Made by a program: the position numbers and the translations under genes. The notes beneath the pieces are model-generated. The model was not told the DNA's origin, searched no databases, and saw only the letters and a list, made by a program, of their open reading frames with translations. Shown in pieces: positions 20,225 through 27,185 of a stretch of DNA of 30,295 nt. Origin of the DNA: a virus; IMG/VR virus record IMGVR_UViG_3300020183_005424, positions 1-30,295 of that record; one strand, written 5' to 3'. Position 1 is the stretch's first letter. Each line of letters opens with the position of its first letter.

Positions 20225-20586
20225 TATTAGGTGTTGGTGTTGATATAGTTGAACTATCTAGATTTAAAGTAATGGGATCTGATCGCCGTGATAGATTGGC
20301 TGCTCGAATTTTATTATCTGCAGAATTTGATATCTATTTGAAATCTAAAAGTCAAGCAACCGCACTGGCCAAATATTGGGCTGCTAAAGAAGCAGTTGCT
20401 AAAAGTTTTGGAACTGGAATTAGAGGAAATGTAGTTTGGAAAAATATTTTACTAGAAAATACAGAATTGGGACAGCCCATCATCGAATTAAAAAATACTT
20501 TGGCTGAAACTAACAAAATATGTCATATAAGTATCAGTCATGATAACGGAATGGTTATAGCATATGCTATCCTGGAAAAACTTTGA
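20221..20586 (+). CDS. acpS: holo-[acyl-carrier-protein] synthase (phosphopantetheinyl transferase)
   Basis: The 121-residue protein matches AcpS throughout: MILGVGVDIVELSRF with magnesium ligand Asp8, LAKYWAAKEAVAKSFGTGI with Glu57, and ISISHDNGMVIAY at the C-terminus. E. coli AcpS is 126 aa, with Asp9 and Glu58 as equivalents. The enzyme moves 4'-phosphopantetheine from CoA to the ACP serine. The start at 20221 gives an ATGA overlap with the upstream stop and the normal N-terminus; an in-frame ATG at 20209 would add four residues. The phage therefore carries both a carrier protein and its activating enzyme, divergent from the ketosynthase operon. A reported phage copy of this enzyme is uncommon. 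Confidence 0.92.
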   Translation: MILGVGVDIVELSRFKVMGSDRRDRLAARILLSAEFDIYLKSKSQATALAKYWAAKEAVAKSFGTGIRGNVVWKNILLENTELGQPIIELKNTLAETNKICHISISHDNGMVIAYAILEKL

Positions 20587-20597
20587 GCATCACGAGG

Positions 20598-20625
20598 TTG
20601 AAAAATATATTTAAAATAGTATAAT
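20598..20625 (+). promoter_or_regulatory. sigma70-like promoter
   Basis: TTGAAA (20598-20603) and TATAAT (20620-20625) are 16 nt apart, about 95 nt before the 63-aa gene, leaving a leader of roughly 90 nt without an obvious ORF. Confidence 0.6.
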
Positions 20626-20719
20626 ACTTTTCTTTGCAGAATTTAAAAAATATAGCTACAGGGTTTAATACAACAAAGACTTAGCGATTAACTTTTGCAA
20701 TTGAACTAAGGAGAACGAG

Positions 20720-20911
20720 ATGAAACAGCAAGTTAAAACAAAGCCCGTTCGCCTGCGTAACATTAGAAATAATCAAGAAGTAATTTGCGATGACATCCAA
20801 AATGTTCGGACTATCGACGGGCAGGACTTCGTAGAAGTCCATTTTGAAAATCAGTCAAGAAAATTTTGGTTAAATCGAGCACCTTTAGAAAAGGTTAAAA
20901 AGAAGTCATAA
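20720..20911 (+). CDS. small basic hypothetical protein, 63 aa
   Basis: ATG at 20720 follows AAGGAG at good spacing. The product begins MKQQVKTKPVRLRNIRNN and ends in Lys residues. Strands QEVICDD, DFVEVHFEN and KFWLNRA suggest a small beta-barrel (SH3- or KOW-like), possibly nucleic-acid binding. No known family is claimed. It has its own sigma70-like promoter and precedes the long non-coding stretch. Confidence 0.65.
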   Translation: MKQQVKTKPVRLRNIRNNQEVICDDIQNVRTIDGQDFVEVHFENQSRKFWLNRAPLEKVKKKS

Positions 20912-20916
20912 AAGAG

Positions 20917-20945
20917 TTGACAACTAGACACTTAGACACTACAAT
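20917..20945 (+). promoter_or_regulatory. consensus sigma70 promoter facing non-coding DNA
   Basis: TTGACA (20917-20922) and TACAAT (20940-20945) with a 17-nt spacer. It begins 6 nt after the 63-aa gene and points at about 480 nt of gene-free sequence before the TROVE gene. Confidence 0.7.
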
Positions 20946-20951
20946 AGGTTT

Positions 20952-21404
20952 TTGATGATACGAAGTTCTAGGCTAGGCACAGCAATCTTTAAATATCGAG
21001 AATGGTCTAAGACAAGTAAGGACAGCAAACTCCTTACCCTTAGGCAAGGTGAGTTTCGATTTCTCACTAAAAACAAAAAGCAGATAACTAGCCTGATTGA
21101 TTTTTAGGATAGATACAGCATACTAATCAACTGAAGCCCGTAATGCAGTAGACGGTGATCTGGGAAAGATTAGGAATATTGGAGGAGCAATCCCGTGAAG
21201 GTATCCTATCTGTAGCAGTACAGACGCTTATGTAACTGGTGACTAGGGAAAGACCTATATGTTCATGTGCAGAATTCACATGATAGGCTTGGGGGACTAA
21301 ACCGATATACTGGGGATAAGGCCAAGCAGAATAATAAAAATCGTTCCGGCTATCCTGTCTAGTTTATTGAATGCTAACAGCAACCTAAAATCAAATTTGT
21401 AAAT
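20952..21404 (+). ncRNA. candidate structured RNA upstream of the TROVE/vWA gene
   Basis: About 450 nt without a convincing ORF, behind a consensus promoter. Hairpins include TAAGGA/TCCTTA near 21025-21044, GTGAG/CTCAC near 21050-21068, CTGTA/TACAG near 21211-21224, and TCATGTG/CACATGA (about 21263-21283) inside a longer CCTAT/ATAGG stem. GGATAG near 21109 can pair with CTATCC near 21351, closing much of the region. Ro60-type proteins bind Y RNAs coded next to them in bacteria, so this is a Y-like RNA candidate, but the Y-RNA Ro-binding stem was not found. It could also be a long leader of the TROVE gene or another large RNA class. Confidence 0.5.
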
Positions 21405-21436
21405 TGAAACAAAACGCATTCAGAAAGGAGATACAA

Positions 21437-22852
21437 ATGAACGGCTTTGTTAACGCAGTTCAAAATCAAGAAGCCCGTACTGAAAACGGTATGAAGGCTT
21501 GTAAAACCACAGCCAAGGCCACAGTAGATCTGTTTTACAAGATTGGTGCTAGCCGTGGCACTGACATCACTGGCGATTTTACAGCCGCTTTCGTTGAAAA
21601 CTCTGATGTGGCGCTGCGTATTGCGCAATGGGCACGTGATGTTCGTGGAGGTGCGGGTGAACGCCAACTTTTCCGTGACATACTGGTTCATCTAGAAAAA
21701 CGTGATCCAGATGCCGCACTGGCTCTGCTTCGCAAGATCCCTGAAGTGGGGCGTTGGGATGATATCTTTGTCTTTGCCACGCCGACTCTAAAGTCGGCTG
21801 CCTATAAAATGTTGGGTGATGCCCTTCGTGACTCAAATGCTCTGGCTGCAAAGTGGACTCCACGTAAAGGCAAGATAGCGGCTGAATTAAGGGCATTCCT
21901 GGGAATGACTCCAAAACGTTATCGCAAGAGTCTTGTGGCTAGTACAAAGGTCGTTGAAACACAGATGTGTGCCAACGATTGGGACAACATCAACTTTAGC
22001 CATGTGCCCTCTCAGGCAGCTCGTCTGTACAAGAAGGCATTTAACCGCCATACTCCTCTGTTTGCGGAGTACGTTGCCAAGCTAGTTAACGGTGAGGACA
22101 AGACAGTCAAGGTCAACGCTGGCGCAGTTTTTCCACACGAAATCTTAAAGGGTCTTGCTCACGGAATCCGCGCCACTGACAAGACTGTGGTAGACCACAT
22201 CAAGGCACAATGGGATGCCCTTCCTAACTATGTTGGTGAAGCCAGTATCCTGCCTATCGTTGACGTGTCCGGTTCTATGACCTGCCCAGCAGGTAAGAGC
22301 ACTGATGTTCGTTGTATTGATGTGGCAGTTGGGCTTGGTTTGTACTTGGCAGACAAGAACAAGGGCGTGTTTAAGGACACATTCCTGACTTTTTCCAGCG
22401 ATCCTGAATTGGTTACTCTTAAAGGCGACATAGTCCAAAAGGTTGACCAAATGGCTAAGTCTAATTGGGAAATGGGCACTGACCTACATGCGGCCATGAA
22501 CAAGATTCTAGACGTTGCTGTTGGAAACTCTGTGCCTCAAAGGGACATGCCAAAGATGTTGCTTGTATTGAGTGACATGCAGTTTGACCAATGTGCTCGT
22601 TATGACGACTCTGCTATGCAAATGATCGAACGCAAGTTTGAGGCCGCAGGTTACACTGTGCCACAAGTTGTGTTCTGGAACCTAAACGCAAGTGACAACG
22701 TTCCAGTCAAGGCTGACAAGTCGGGTGCGGCTTTGGTCAGTGGATTTAGTCCCTCAATCATGAAGGCTCTGCTTTCCGCTGATCTTGCTCAGTTCACCCC
22801 AGAGGGCATCATGCTTAAGACTGTAATGGTCCCACGCTACGACCTTAGCTAA
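21437..22852 (+). CDS. TROVE/vWA-domain protein (DUF2828, Ro60-related)
   Basis: The 471-residue protein has an alpha-helical TROVE-type N-terminus: RTENGMKACKTT, WARDVRGGAGERQLFRD, PEVGRWDDIF and KWTPRKGKIAAEL. A C-terminal von Willebrand factor A domain begins near 275 with the metal-ion site DVSGSM, later T-x-x-D residues and SDMQFD. This is the layout of DUF2828 proteins, relatives of Ro60/Rsr, which bind misfolded or Y RNAs and can tether RNA exonucleases. The start at 21437 has a near-perfect AAAGGAGAT; upstream codons from 21404 are not needed. It is followed by an intrinsic terminator and preceded by a long structured non-coding region, as Ro60 genes often are. The family is confident, RNA partner unknown. 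Confidence 0.85.
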   Translation: MNGFVNAVQNQEARTENGMKACKTTAKATVDLFYKIGASRGTDITGDFTAAFVENSDVALRIAQWARDVRGGAGERQLFRDILVHLEKRDPDAALALLRKIPEVGRWDDIFVFATPTLKSAAYKMLGDALRDSNALAAKWTPRKGKIAAELRAFLGMTPKRYRKSLVASTKVVETQMCANDWDNINFSHVPSQAARLYKKAFNRHTPLFAEYVAKLVNGEDKTVKVNAGAVFPHEILKGLAHGIRATDKTVVDHIKAQWDALPNYVGEASILPIVDVSGSMTCPAGKSTDVRCIDVAVGLGLYLADKNKGVFKDTFLTFSSDPELVTLKGDIVQKVDQMAKSNWEMGTDLHAAMNKILDVAVGNSVPQRDMPKMLLVLSDMQFDQCARYDDSAMQMIERKFEAAGYTVPQVVFWNLNASDNVPVKADKSGAALVSGFSPSIMKALLSADLAQFTPEGIMLKTVMVPRYDLS

Positions 22853-22870
22853 AAAGTAATACTTTTTTAG

Positions 22871-22896
22871 ATAGCACCTTAGGGCGCTATTTTTTT
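22871..22896 (+). terminator. intrinsic terminator after the TROVE gene
   Basis: ATAGCACC (22871-22878) pairs with GGCGCTAT (22883-22890) with one mismatch, loop TTAG, followed by six Ts (22891-22896). Confidence 0.8.
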
Positions 22897-22899
22897 AGG

Positions 22900-22931
22900 T
22901 TGACTGAACCAAAAATTATATATAGTATAAT
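22900..22931 (+). promoter_or_regulatory. probable sigma70 promoter with long spacer
   Basis: TTGACT (22900-22905) and TATAAT (22926-22931) follow the terminator, but are 20 nt apart, longer than optimal. An alternative TAGTAT at 22923-22928 would give 17 nt. It would drive the small ORF, cupin, AbrB-like and IF-1 genes. Confidence 0.5.
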
Positions 22932-22954
22932 ATAGTAAAAGAAGCGAAATCTTA

Positions 22955-23083
22955 ATGTTTTTGAATAGCAGAGATATTGCAAAGATTAATGTGCTAGAGC
23001 AGTTCCCTGACGTGGAAAGGTTTAAACTGAACAGAGACCTATACCAACTGGGTAAGTTAGTTATAAAGGACAATAATGAGTAG
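22955..23083 (+). CDS. small hypothetical protein, 42 aa
   Basis: ATG at 22955 opens a 42-codon frame (MFLNSRDIAKINVLEQFPDV) that ends TAG inside the first codons of the cupin gene, an 8-nt overlap of the type used through this region. It lies just downstream of a promoter. The ribosome-binding site is weak. No family recognised. Confidence 0.5.
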   Translation: MFLNSRDIAKINVLEQFPDVERFKLNRDLYQLGKLVIKDNNE

Positions 23084-23468
23084 ACTAGAAGGCTATGTGA
23101 AAAAAGGTTGGGGATATGAATTGATTTGGGCTACCAACGACAAATACTGCGGCAAGATTTTATGTTTTGAACATGTCGGGTCAAGATTCAGTATGCATTT
23201 TCATAGAGAAAAAGAAGAAACCTGGTTTGTTAACGCTGGACAGTTTCTTGTAAGATGGATTGACACCAACACCGCCCAGCTACATGAAAAGATCTTAAAG
23301 GAAGGCGATACATGGCACAATCCTCCGTTGCGGCCGCATCAATTACAATCGCTAGCCCCCAACAGTATGTTATTCGAAGTTAGTACAGCAGATAGTGTAG
23401 AAGATAATTATAGAGTAGGTCCAGGCGACAGCCAACTTAAACAGGAAAAAGAAAATGACAACAAGTAA
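23076..23468 (+). CDS. cupin-domain protein
   Basis: The 130-residue protein has a cupin fold: SMHFHREKEETWFV holds the first metal motif (H-x-H, Glu), and WHNPPLRPHQLQSL supplies the later histidines. The KGWGYELIWATND start resembles the phosphomannose-isomerase C-terminal/sugar-nucleotide cupins. The protein could bind a sugar phosphate or act in carbohydrate metabolism; substrate unknown. It overlaps the upstream small ORF by 8 nt and the downstream AbrB-like gene by 14 nt, so it is part of a compact operon. Confidence 0.8.
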   Translation: MSRLEGYVKKGWGYELIWATNDKYCGKILCFEHVGSRFSMHFHREKEETWFVNAGQFLVRWIDTNTAQLHEKILKEGDTWHNPPLRPHQLQSLAPNSMLFEVSTADSVEDNYRVGPGDSQLKQEKENDNK

Positions 23469-23631
23469 GCACGTTTATCTAACAGAAGAAATTTTTGAGG
23501 ACATTCCCGGAGATCCAGATAATGTGCTTATGAAAATACCTCCTGACATTATACTCAGCACTGGTTGGAAAGTGGGAGATACTTTAAAGGTCAAATTGGA
23601 GGATAATGCCATAGTGATCAGTAAAGAATGA
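23455..23631 (+). CDS. AbrB/SpoVT-like small protein, 58 aa
   Basis: The frame (MTTSKHVYLTEEIFEDIPGD start) ends with GWKVGDTLKVKLEDNAIVISKE. The G-x-K-x-GD-x-L-x-V pattern is that of swapped-hairpin AbrB/MazE-type DNA-binding domains. Such proteins are transcription regulators or antitoxins; no partner toxin is next to it. The short acidic N-terminus is unlike typical AbrB, so DNA binding is not certain. It starts inside the cupin gene and its TGA overlaps the IF-1 ATG. Confidence 0.6.
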   Translation: MTTSKHVYLTEEIFEDIPGDPDNVLMKIPPDIILSTGWKVGDTLKVKLEDNAIVISKE

Positions 23632-23846
23632 GTAAAGATGATCTTATAGTACTGAAAGGGTCAATCACTGAAGTTTTGCCAAATAATACATTCAGAGTCA
23701 AAATTGATGACATGCCTCATATCATACTATGCTATCTAGGCGGTAAACTTAAACAAAATAAAATTAAAATCATCTTAGGGGACAGTGTGAAAATCGAAGT
23801 CAGCACTTATGACCTTACCAAGGGCCGTATAACATATAGGCTATAA
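23628..23846 (+). CDS. infA: translation initiation factor IF-1 homologue
   Basis: The 72-residue product aligns over its full length with bacterial IF-1: DLIVLKGSITEVLPNNTFRV, then a GGKLKQNKIKI segment, GDSVKIEVSTYDL and TKGRITYR at the end. E. coli IF-1 is also 72 aa, with the same LPNTMFRV, GKMRKNYIRI, GDKVTVEL and YDLSKGRI blocks. IF-1 is an OB-fold protein that binds the ribosomal A site and helps IF-2 and IF-3. A phage copy could favour viral messages, for instance leaderless ones, or act as an RNA chaperone. Translation is coupled to the AbrB-like gene by ATGA. Confidence 0.85.
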   Translation: MSKDDLIVLKGSITEVLPNNTFRVKIDDMPHIILCYLGGKLKQNKIKIILGDSVKIEVSTYDLTKGRITYRL

Positions 23847-23855
23847 CCAAAACAT

Positions 23856-23884
23856 TTGACTTACAGCAACTTTGGAAGTATTAT
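23856..23884 (+). promoter_or_regulatory. sigma70 promoter
   Basis: TTGACT (23856-23861) and TATTAT (23879-23884) with a 17-nt spacer, just after IF-1 and about 30 nt before the 230-aa gene. Confidence 0.65.
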
Positions 23885-23915
23885 AACTACTCTCTAATTC
23901 AATTTGCGAGCGAAA

Positions 23916-24608
23916 ATGATACCAAAGTTTTATACTCAAAATATTTTAGAACTTGCCTGTGCGGCCCAGCGCATCAATGGCGACTATCTAAAAACCAATG
24001 AAAGTGTTTTTGACAAAGATGGAAAATTCTTGTTTGTCAAACATGATAATAAAACCCTAATACGCAACGCCTTAGGTCTGGTAACACTTGGTAATGACGA
24101 ACCCGAGTTCAAGGTTCATCCTATTACAGTTCTTGAAGAAGACAGGGTAACCGCTGAAGAAATTAGAAAATATTTCCGTAGATTGATGTTTAGTGCGATT
24201 AAGGGTGAAAACGAATTTCAAATTGAAGTTAACACTATTCTCAATGAAGATCAAGTGTCCGGAAATAAAATAGGCTATGTGGCCTGTTTACCTTCGGTAT
24301 ACTTGCGTGATCGCACACGTAGTAGTTTTGAAAAACGTTCGAAAGATTTAGATGATGGATACATCGCAGACAAAGACACTTGGATACATAATAAGGATTG
24401 CGAAATATTACAATGTATCCGATCCAAAAACTTTGAAGCTTTTAATGTTGATGCTATTATTAACAATAAATTAGTTAGTTGGTTCACTAAATTTGAACTT
24501 AAACAAGGTCCTGCGATAATTATTAAAGGTAAGGTTAAAGATCACAGTCATAATTGGTTAACCAAAAAGTCTACTACTAGACTGAATTATGTCAAGATAG
24601 CACAATAA
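23916..24608 (+). CDS. hypothetical protein, 230 aa
   Basis: No family recognised. The start is the ATG at 23916, since the upstream TTG at 23904 only adds four residues. The protein is charged, with strands around IIKGKVKDH and a YVACLPSVYLRDRTRSSFEKRSK stretch; no membrane segment. It has its own sigma70 promoter at 23856. Position among replication-type genes suggests a nucleic-acid function, which is not supported by a motif. Confidence 0.6.
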   Translation: MIPKFYTQNILELACAAQRINGDYLKTNESVFDKDGKFLFVKHDNKTLIRNALGLVTLGNDEPEFKVHPITVLEEDRVTAEEIRKYFRRLMFSAIKGENEFQIEVNTILNEDQVSGNKIGYVACLPSVYLRDRTRSSFEKRSKDLDDGYIADKDTWIHNKDCEILQCIRSKNFEAFNVDAIINNKLVSWFTKFELKQGPAIIIKGKVKDHSHNWLTKKSTTRLNYVKIAQ

Positions 24609-24663
24609 AATACACTAATATGGTAAATTTACATCACGTATTAACCTGGAAGCTGACTGTAAT

Positions 24664-24807
24664 ATGAGATTAATCTGTAATGACCACGATCAGGTTTATG
24701 TTTGGGTTGACGACTTGGATGAAACCATTGAACTTAGCCCCCACTTTGACTATGAAGAAGATGCGATAGTTTGGAGGAAAAGGATTGAAGATAAAACTGG
24801 TCAGTGA
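24664..24807 (+). CDS. small hypothetical protein, 47 aa
   Basis: ATG at 24664 opens a 47-codon frame (MRLICNDHDQVYVWVDDLDE) with an acidic middle and a basic tail, ending TGA inside the metallophosphatase gene (23-nt overlap). The upstream sequence has no strong ribosome-binding site. Family unknown. Confidence 0.5.
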   Translation: MRLICNDHDQVYVWVDDLDETIELSPHFDYEEDAIVWRKRIEDKTGQ

Positions 24808-25636
24808 TTTACATCTAGAATTCAGCGACGTCAACATAAAAAATGATGAAGGTTGCGATGTTCTAATTCTCAGTGGCGACATAATGGTTGCCCGGGATCT
24901 GCACGACCATCCTGAACCTACCAGTCCAATTGACCGGGCTATGGCTGCTGGCAGTCAGGGTCTAGGACGTAGGCAAGAAACTGCACAACGATTCCGAGAT
25001 TTTTTAAAGCGAGTAAGTTTTCAATTTCCCCATGTGGTTTATGTTGCAGGCAACCATGAATTTTATCATGGGAAGTTTGTTGCTAGCCTACAGCATCTGC
25101 GTGATGAATGTGCCAAGTATCATAACGTCTACTTCTTAGAAAGAGATACTAAAGAAATTGATGATGTAGTTTTCGTAGGTGCTACACTATGGACTGACTG
25201 CAACAAAGGCGATCCGCTGACACTACAGGCTTTGCCACACTTAATGAGTGACTTTAGAATCATACGCCACGATGGACACAGATACACAAAGCTGCGTCCT
25301 TCACACATTATTGAGCGTCATAGTCAAACACTAGGTTACTTTAAGAGTGCACTTACAGATCATAAAGATCGCAAGGTTGTCGTTGTCGGACATCATAGTC
25401 CTAGTCATCTCAGTGTGCATCCTAGGTATGCTAATAATCATGCTATGAACGGAGGATACCATAGTGACTTGAGTGAGTTCATTTTGGATCATCCACAGAT
25501 CAAATTGTGGACCCATGGTCATACGCATCATCCTTTTGATTATATGATCGGTGGCACTCGTATTGTTTGTAACCCTCGTGGTTACGAAGGCTACGAAGAG
25601 ACAGGTTGGAACCCTAACATTGTATTGGAGATATAG
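24785..25636 (+). CDS. calcineurin-like metallophosphatase
   Basis: The 283-residue protein has all five metallophosphatase blocks: SDLHLEF (7-13), LSGDIM (30-35), GNHEFYH, VVVGHHSPSH and WTHGHTHHP, which coordinate two metal ions. It hydrolyses phosphoester bonds of nucleotides, nucleic acids or proteins in the cytoplasm; its overall type resembles phage and bacterial small phosphodiesterases. The start is TTG, at good distance from GGAGG (24773), because there is no ATG near the conserved SDLHLE. It overlaps the upstream small ORF, and the next ORF follows closely. Confidence 0.88.
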   Translation: MKIKLVSDLHLEFSDVNIKNDEGCDVLILSGDIMVARDLHDHPEPTSPIDRAMAAGSQGLGRRQETAQRFRDFLKRVSFQFPHVVYVAGNHEFYHGKFVASLQHLRDECAKYHNVYFLERDTKEIDDVVFVGATLWTDCNKGDPLTLQALPHLMSDFRIIRHDGHRYTKLRPSHIIERHSQTLGYFKSALTDHKDRKVVVVGHHSPSHLSVHPRYANNHAMNGGYHSDLSEFILDHPQIKLWTHGHTHHPFDYMIGGTRIVCNPRGYEGYEETGWNPNIVLEI

Positions 25637-25683
25637 TGCCTAGCATACAAGAATTCATACCATTTAAAGACCCGGAGTTAAAG

Positions 25684-25860
25684 ATGACAAATGATTTAAA
25701 AACTGTTTCAGAAATGATTAGAACAACCGCAGAAAATCAAAGCACATTTCTGCTAAAAATTGCGGAGTACATACAGCGTTTAGAAATAGAAAATGCTAAT
25801 TTAAAATTAGAAATTAAAAAATGGAGTGTGACCCTTGAACATCAAAACAACGATCAGTGA
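25684..25860 (+). CDS. small coiled-coil protein, 58 aa
   Basis: ATG at 25684 follows GGAG by six bases. The frame is open from a GTG at 25636, which would add 16 residues, but the ribosome-binding site favours the shorter form. Residues 25-55 (FLLKIAEYIQRLEIENANLKLEIKK) form heptads, so the protein is likely a helical dimer. It overlaps the next gene by 26 nt. Function unknown. Confidence 0.6.
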   Translation: MTNDLKTVSEMIRTTAENQSTFLLKIAEYIQRLEIENANLKLEIKKWSVTLEHQNNDQ

Positions 25861-26074
25861 TACTTGTAAATTGGAATGTGTTGATAATGGCAAGACTATG
25901 ATTGCTGATATACTAGATTTTAGACAACAAAAAAGATTATCAGTAAGCGTAATGAAATCGGTGAAACTAGAAATGCGTTACAATGATCGCACCCATATTT
26001 ATGAAGGTAATATGGGTGGATTGACATTTACCACTGTTGGGCCTCTAATTGAAAATATCAAGCAAGGCAGATAA
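25835..26074 (+). CDS. small hypothetical protein, 79 aa
   Basis: The start is TTG at 25835 with GGAG about eight bases upstream; the alternative in-frame ATG is far inside. The protein has alternating strands (MIADILDF, LSVSVMKS, VKLEMRYND) and may be a small beta-rich phage protein. No family recognised. It ends a base before the start region of the next gene. Confidence 0.55.
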   Translation: MNIKTTISDTCKLECVDNGKTMIADILDFRQQKRLSVSVMKSVKLEMRYNDRTHIYEGNMGGLTFTTVGPLIENIKQGR

Positions 26075-26075
26075 A

Positions 26076-26495
26076 ATGAAAATCGGATTAAGTTATAGTC
26101 GTTGCGTTCGAGACATAGTTGAAGGCAAGGTAGATCTAGCCGACGTTTTGGTTATTATTTCCCGCACGGACTTCAATCCCAAGGACAATGAACAGTGGCA
26201 AGATATTTGGCAGGGATATCGTTCACGCTCGGGTCATAACTATCCCGAATGGGCCAGTTATACAGACGAAGATGAGGATCGATTTCGCAGCGTCAGCATT
26301 GAACTAGTTGAGTCTGGAAAATTCCATGAGCCACGAAAATTCGGCGTCAATCCTAAACGACTACCATGGTATTGGCTTGAAACTATCCTACCAAGTGATG
26401 AACTTGATAATAATATAGCGGCGAAGAAAGCATTTGAAAAATTTAAAATAGTCGCAGGATTGGTGTCGAAAAAACCATGGCAAATAGATCATTAA
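26076..26495 (+). CDS. hypothetical protein, 139 aa
   Basis: The ATG at 26076 is chosen over a TTG at 26049 that lies inside the previous gene; AAGG precedes it. The protein begins MKIGLSYSRCVRDIVEGKVD and has DVLVIISRTDF and LPWYWLETILP. It is acidic with an aromatic centre (EQWQDIWQGYRSR). No known family was recognised; similar proteins seem common in T4-like phages, but that is from memory only. Confidence 0.6.
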   Translation: MKIGLSYSRCVRDIVEGKVDLADVLVIISRTDFNPKDNEQWQDIWQGYRSRSGHNYPEWASYTDEDEDRFRSVSIELVESGKFHEPRKFGVNPKRLPWYWLETILPSDELDNNIAAKKAFEKFKIVAGLVSKKPWQIDH

Positions 26496-26524
26496 TACAT
26501 ACAGTTAACTTATAAAGGAACAAA

Positions 26525-27115
26525 ATGCCCAATCTAATACCTATGGTAGTCGAACAAGAAAGCAGAGGCGAACGTGCCTATGATATCTATAGTAGATTAC
26601 TGAAAGACAGAATAATAATGTTGGATACAGATGTTAACGAACACACTGCTAGTCTTATAGTAGCGCAGTTATTATTTCTTGAAGCAGAAGACTCTAACAG
26701 AGACATTTCCTTTTACATTAATAGTCCTGGCGGATCTGTCACTGCCGGTATGGCCATTTACGATACCATGCAGTTTATCAAACCAGATGTAAGCACCATT
26801 ATTATGGGGCAGGCCTGTTCTATGGGCAGCTTGTTAGCACAAGCCGGCGCCGCGGGCAAGCGTAAGATACTACCAAATGCACGCCATATGATACACCAGC
26901 CGTCGGGCGGTGCTCGTGGACAGGCTACAGACATGCAGATACAGGTAGAAGAAATCCTTAAAATGAAAAAGATTTTGATAGAAATTTATGTTAATCATAA
27001 TAGTAAAGCAAAGACTTTCGCCCAATTAGAAAATGACATGGAACGCGACAAATTTATGAGCGCAAAAGAAGCTTTAGAATATGGTCTTGTGGATGAAATA
27101 GTCCTAAAACGCTAG
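26525..27115 (+). CDS. clpP: ATP-dependent Clp protease proteolytic subunit, phage-type
   Basis: The 196-residue protein keeps the full ClpP triad: Ser99 in [10 protein letters not shown], His124 in ARHMIHQP and Asp175 in [18 protein letters not shown] and the [14 protein letters not shown] handle helix are also present. E. coli ClpP has Ser97, His122 and Asp171. ClpP assembles into two seven-membered rings and degrades proteins passed by ClpA, ClpX or ClpC; no such ATPase is nearby, so a host partner is needed. It starts at an ATG with AAAGGA upstream, after a gap of about 30 nt. Phage ClpP could digest host proteins or alter host Clp activity. Confidence 0.93.
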   Translation: MPNLIPMVVEQESRGERAYDIYSRLLKDRIIMLDTDVNEHTASLIVAQLLFLEAEDSNRDISFYINSPGGSVTAGMAIYDTMQFIKPDVSTIIMGQACSMGSLLAQAGAAGKRKILPNARHMIHQPSGGARGQATDMQIQVEEILKMKKILIEIYVNHNSKAKTFAQLENDMERDKFMSAKEALEYGLVDEIVLKR

Positions 27116-27158
27116 TTATGTAGGGTTTTAATGATGCTACAATAACTCAACAACGAAG

Positions 27159-27166
27159 GCTAAATA
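27159..27166 (+). promoter_or_regulatory. late-promoter-like box GCTAAATA
   Basis: GCTAAATA lies 19 nt upstream of the GTG at 27186, with AGGAG between. A TACAAT at 27138-27143 also occurs, without a good -35. Confidence 0.35.
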
Positions 27167-27185
27167 TACGGAATAGGAGTTTTTT

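Noticed and set aside
20952-21404. Group I intron before the TROVE gene
   Set aside because: GGGGACTAAACC resembles part of a P7 core, but no matching S element, split exon or endonuclease ORF is seen.
21374-22503. Minus-strand ORFs of 90-110 aa across the TROVE gene
   Set aside because: Shadows of the plus-strand gene, which has strong domain and start evidence.
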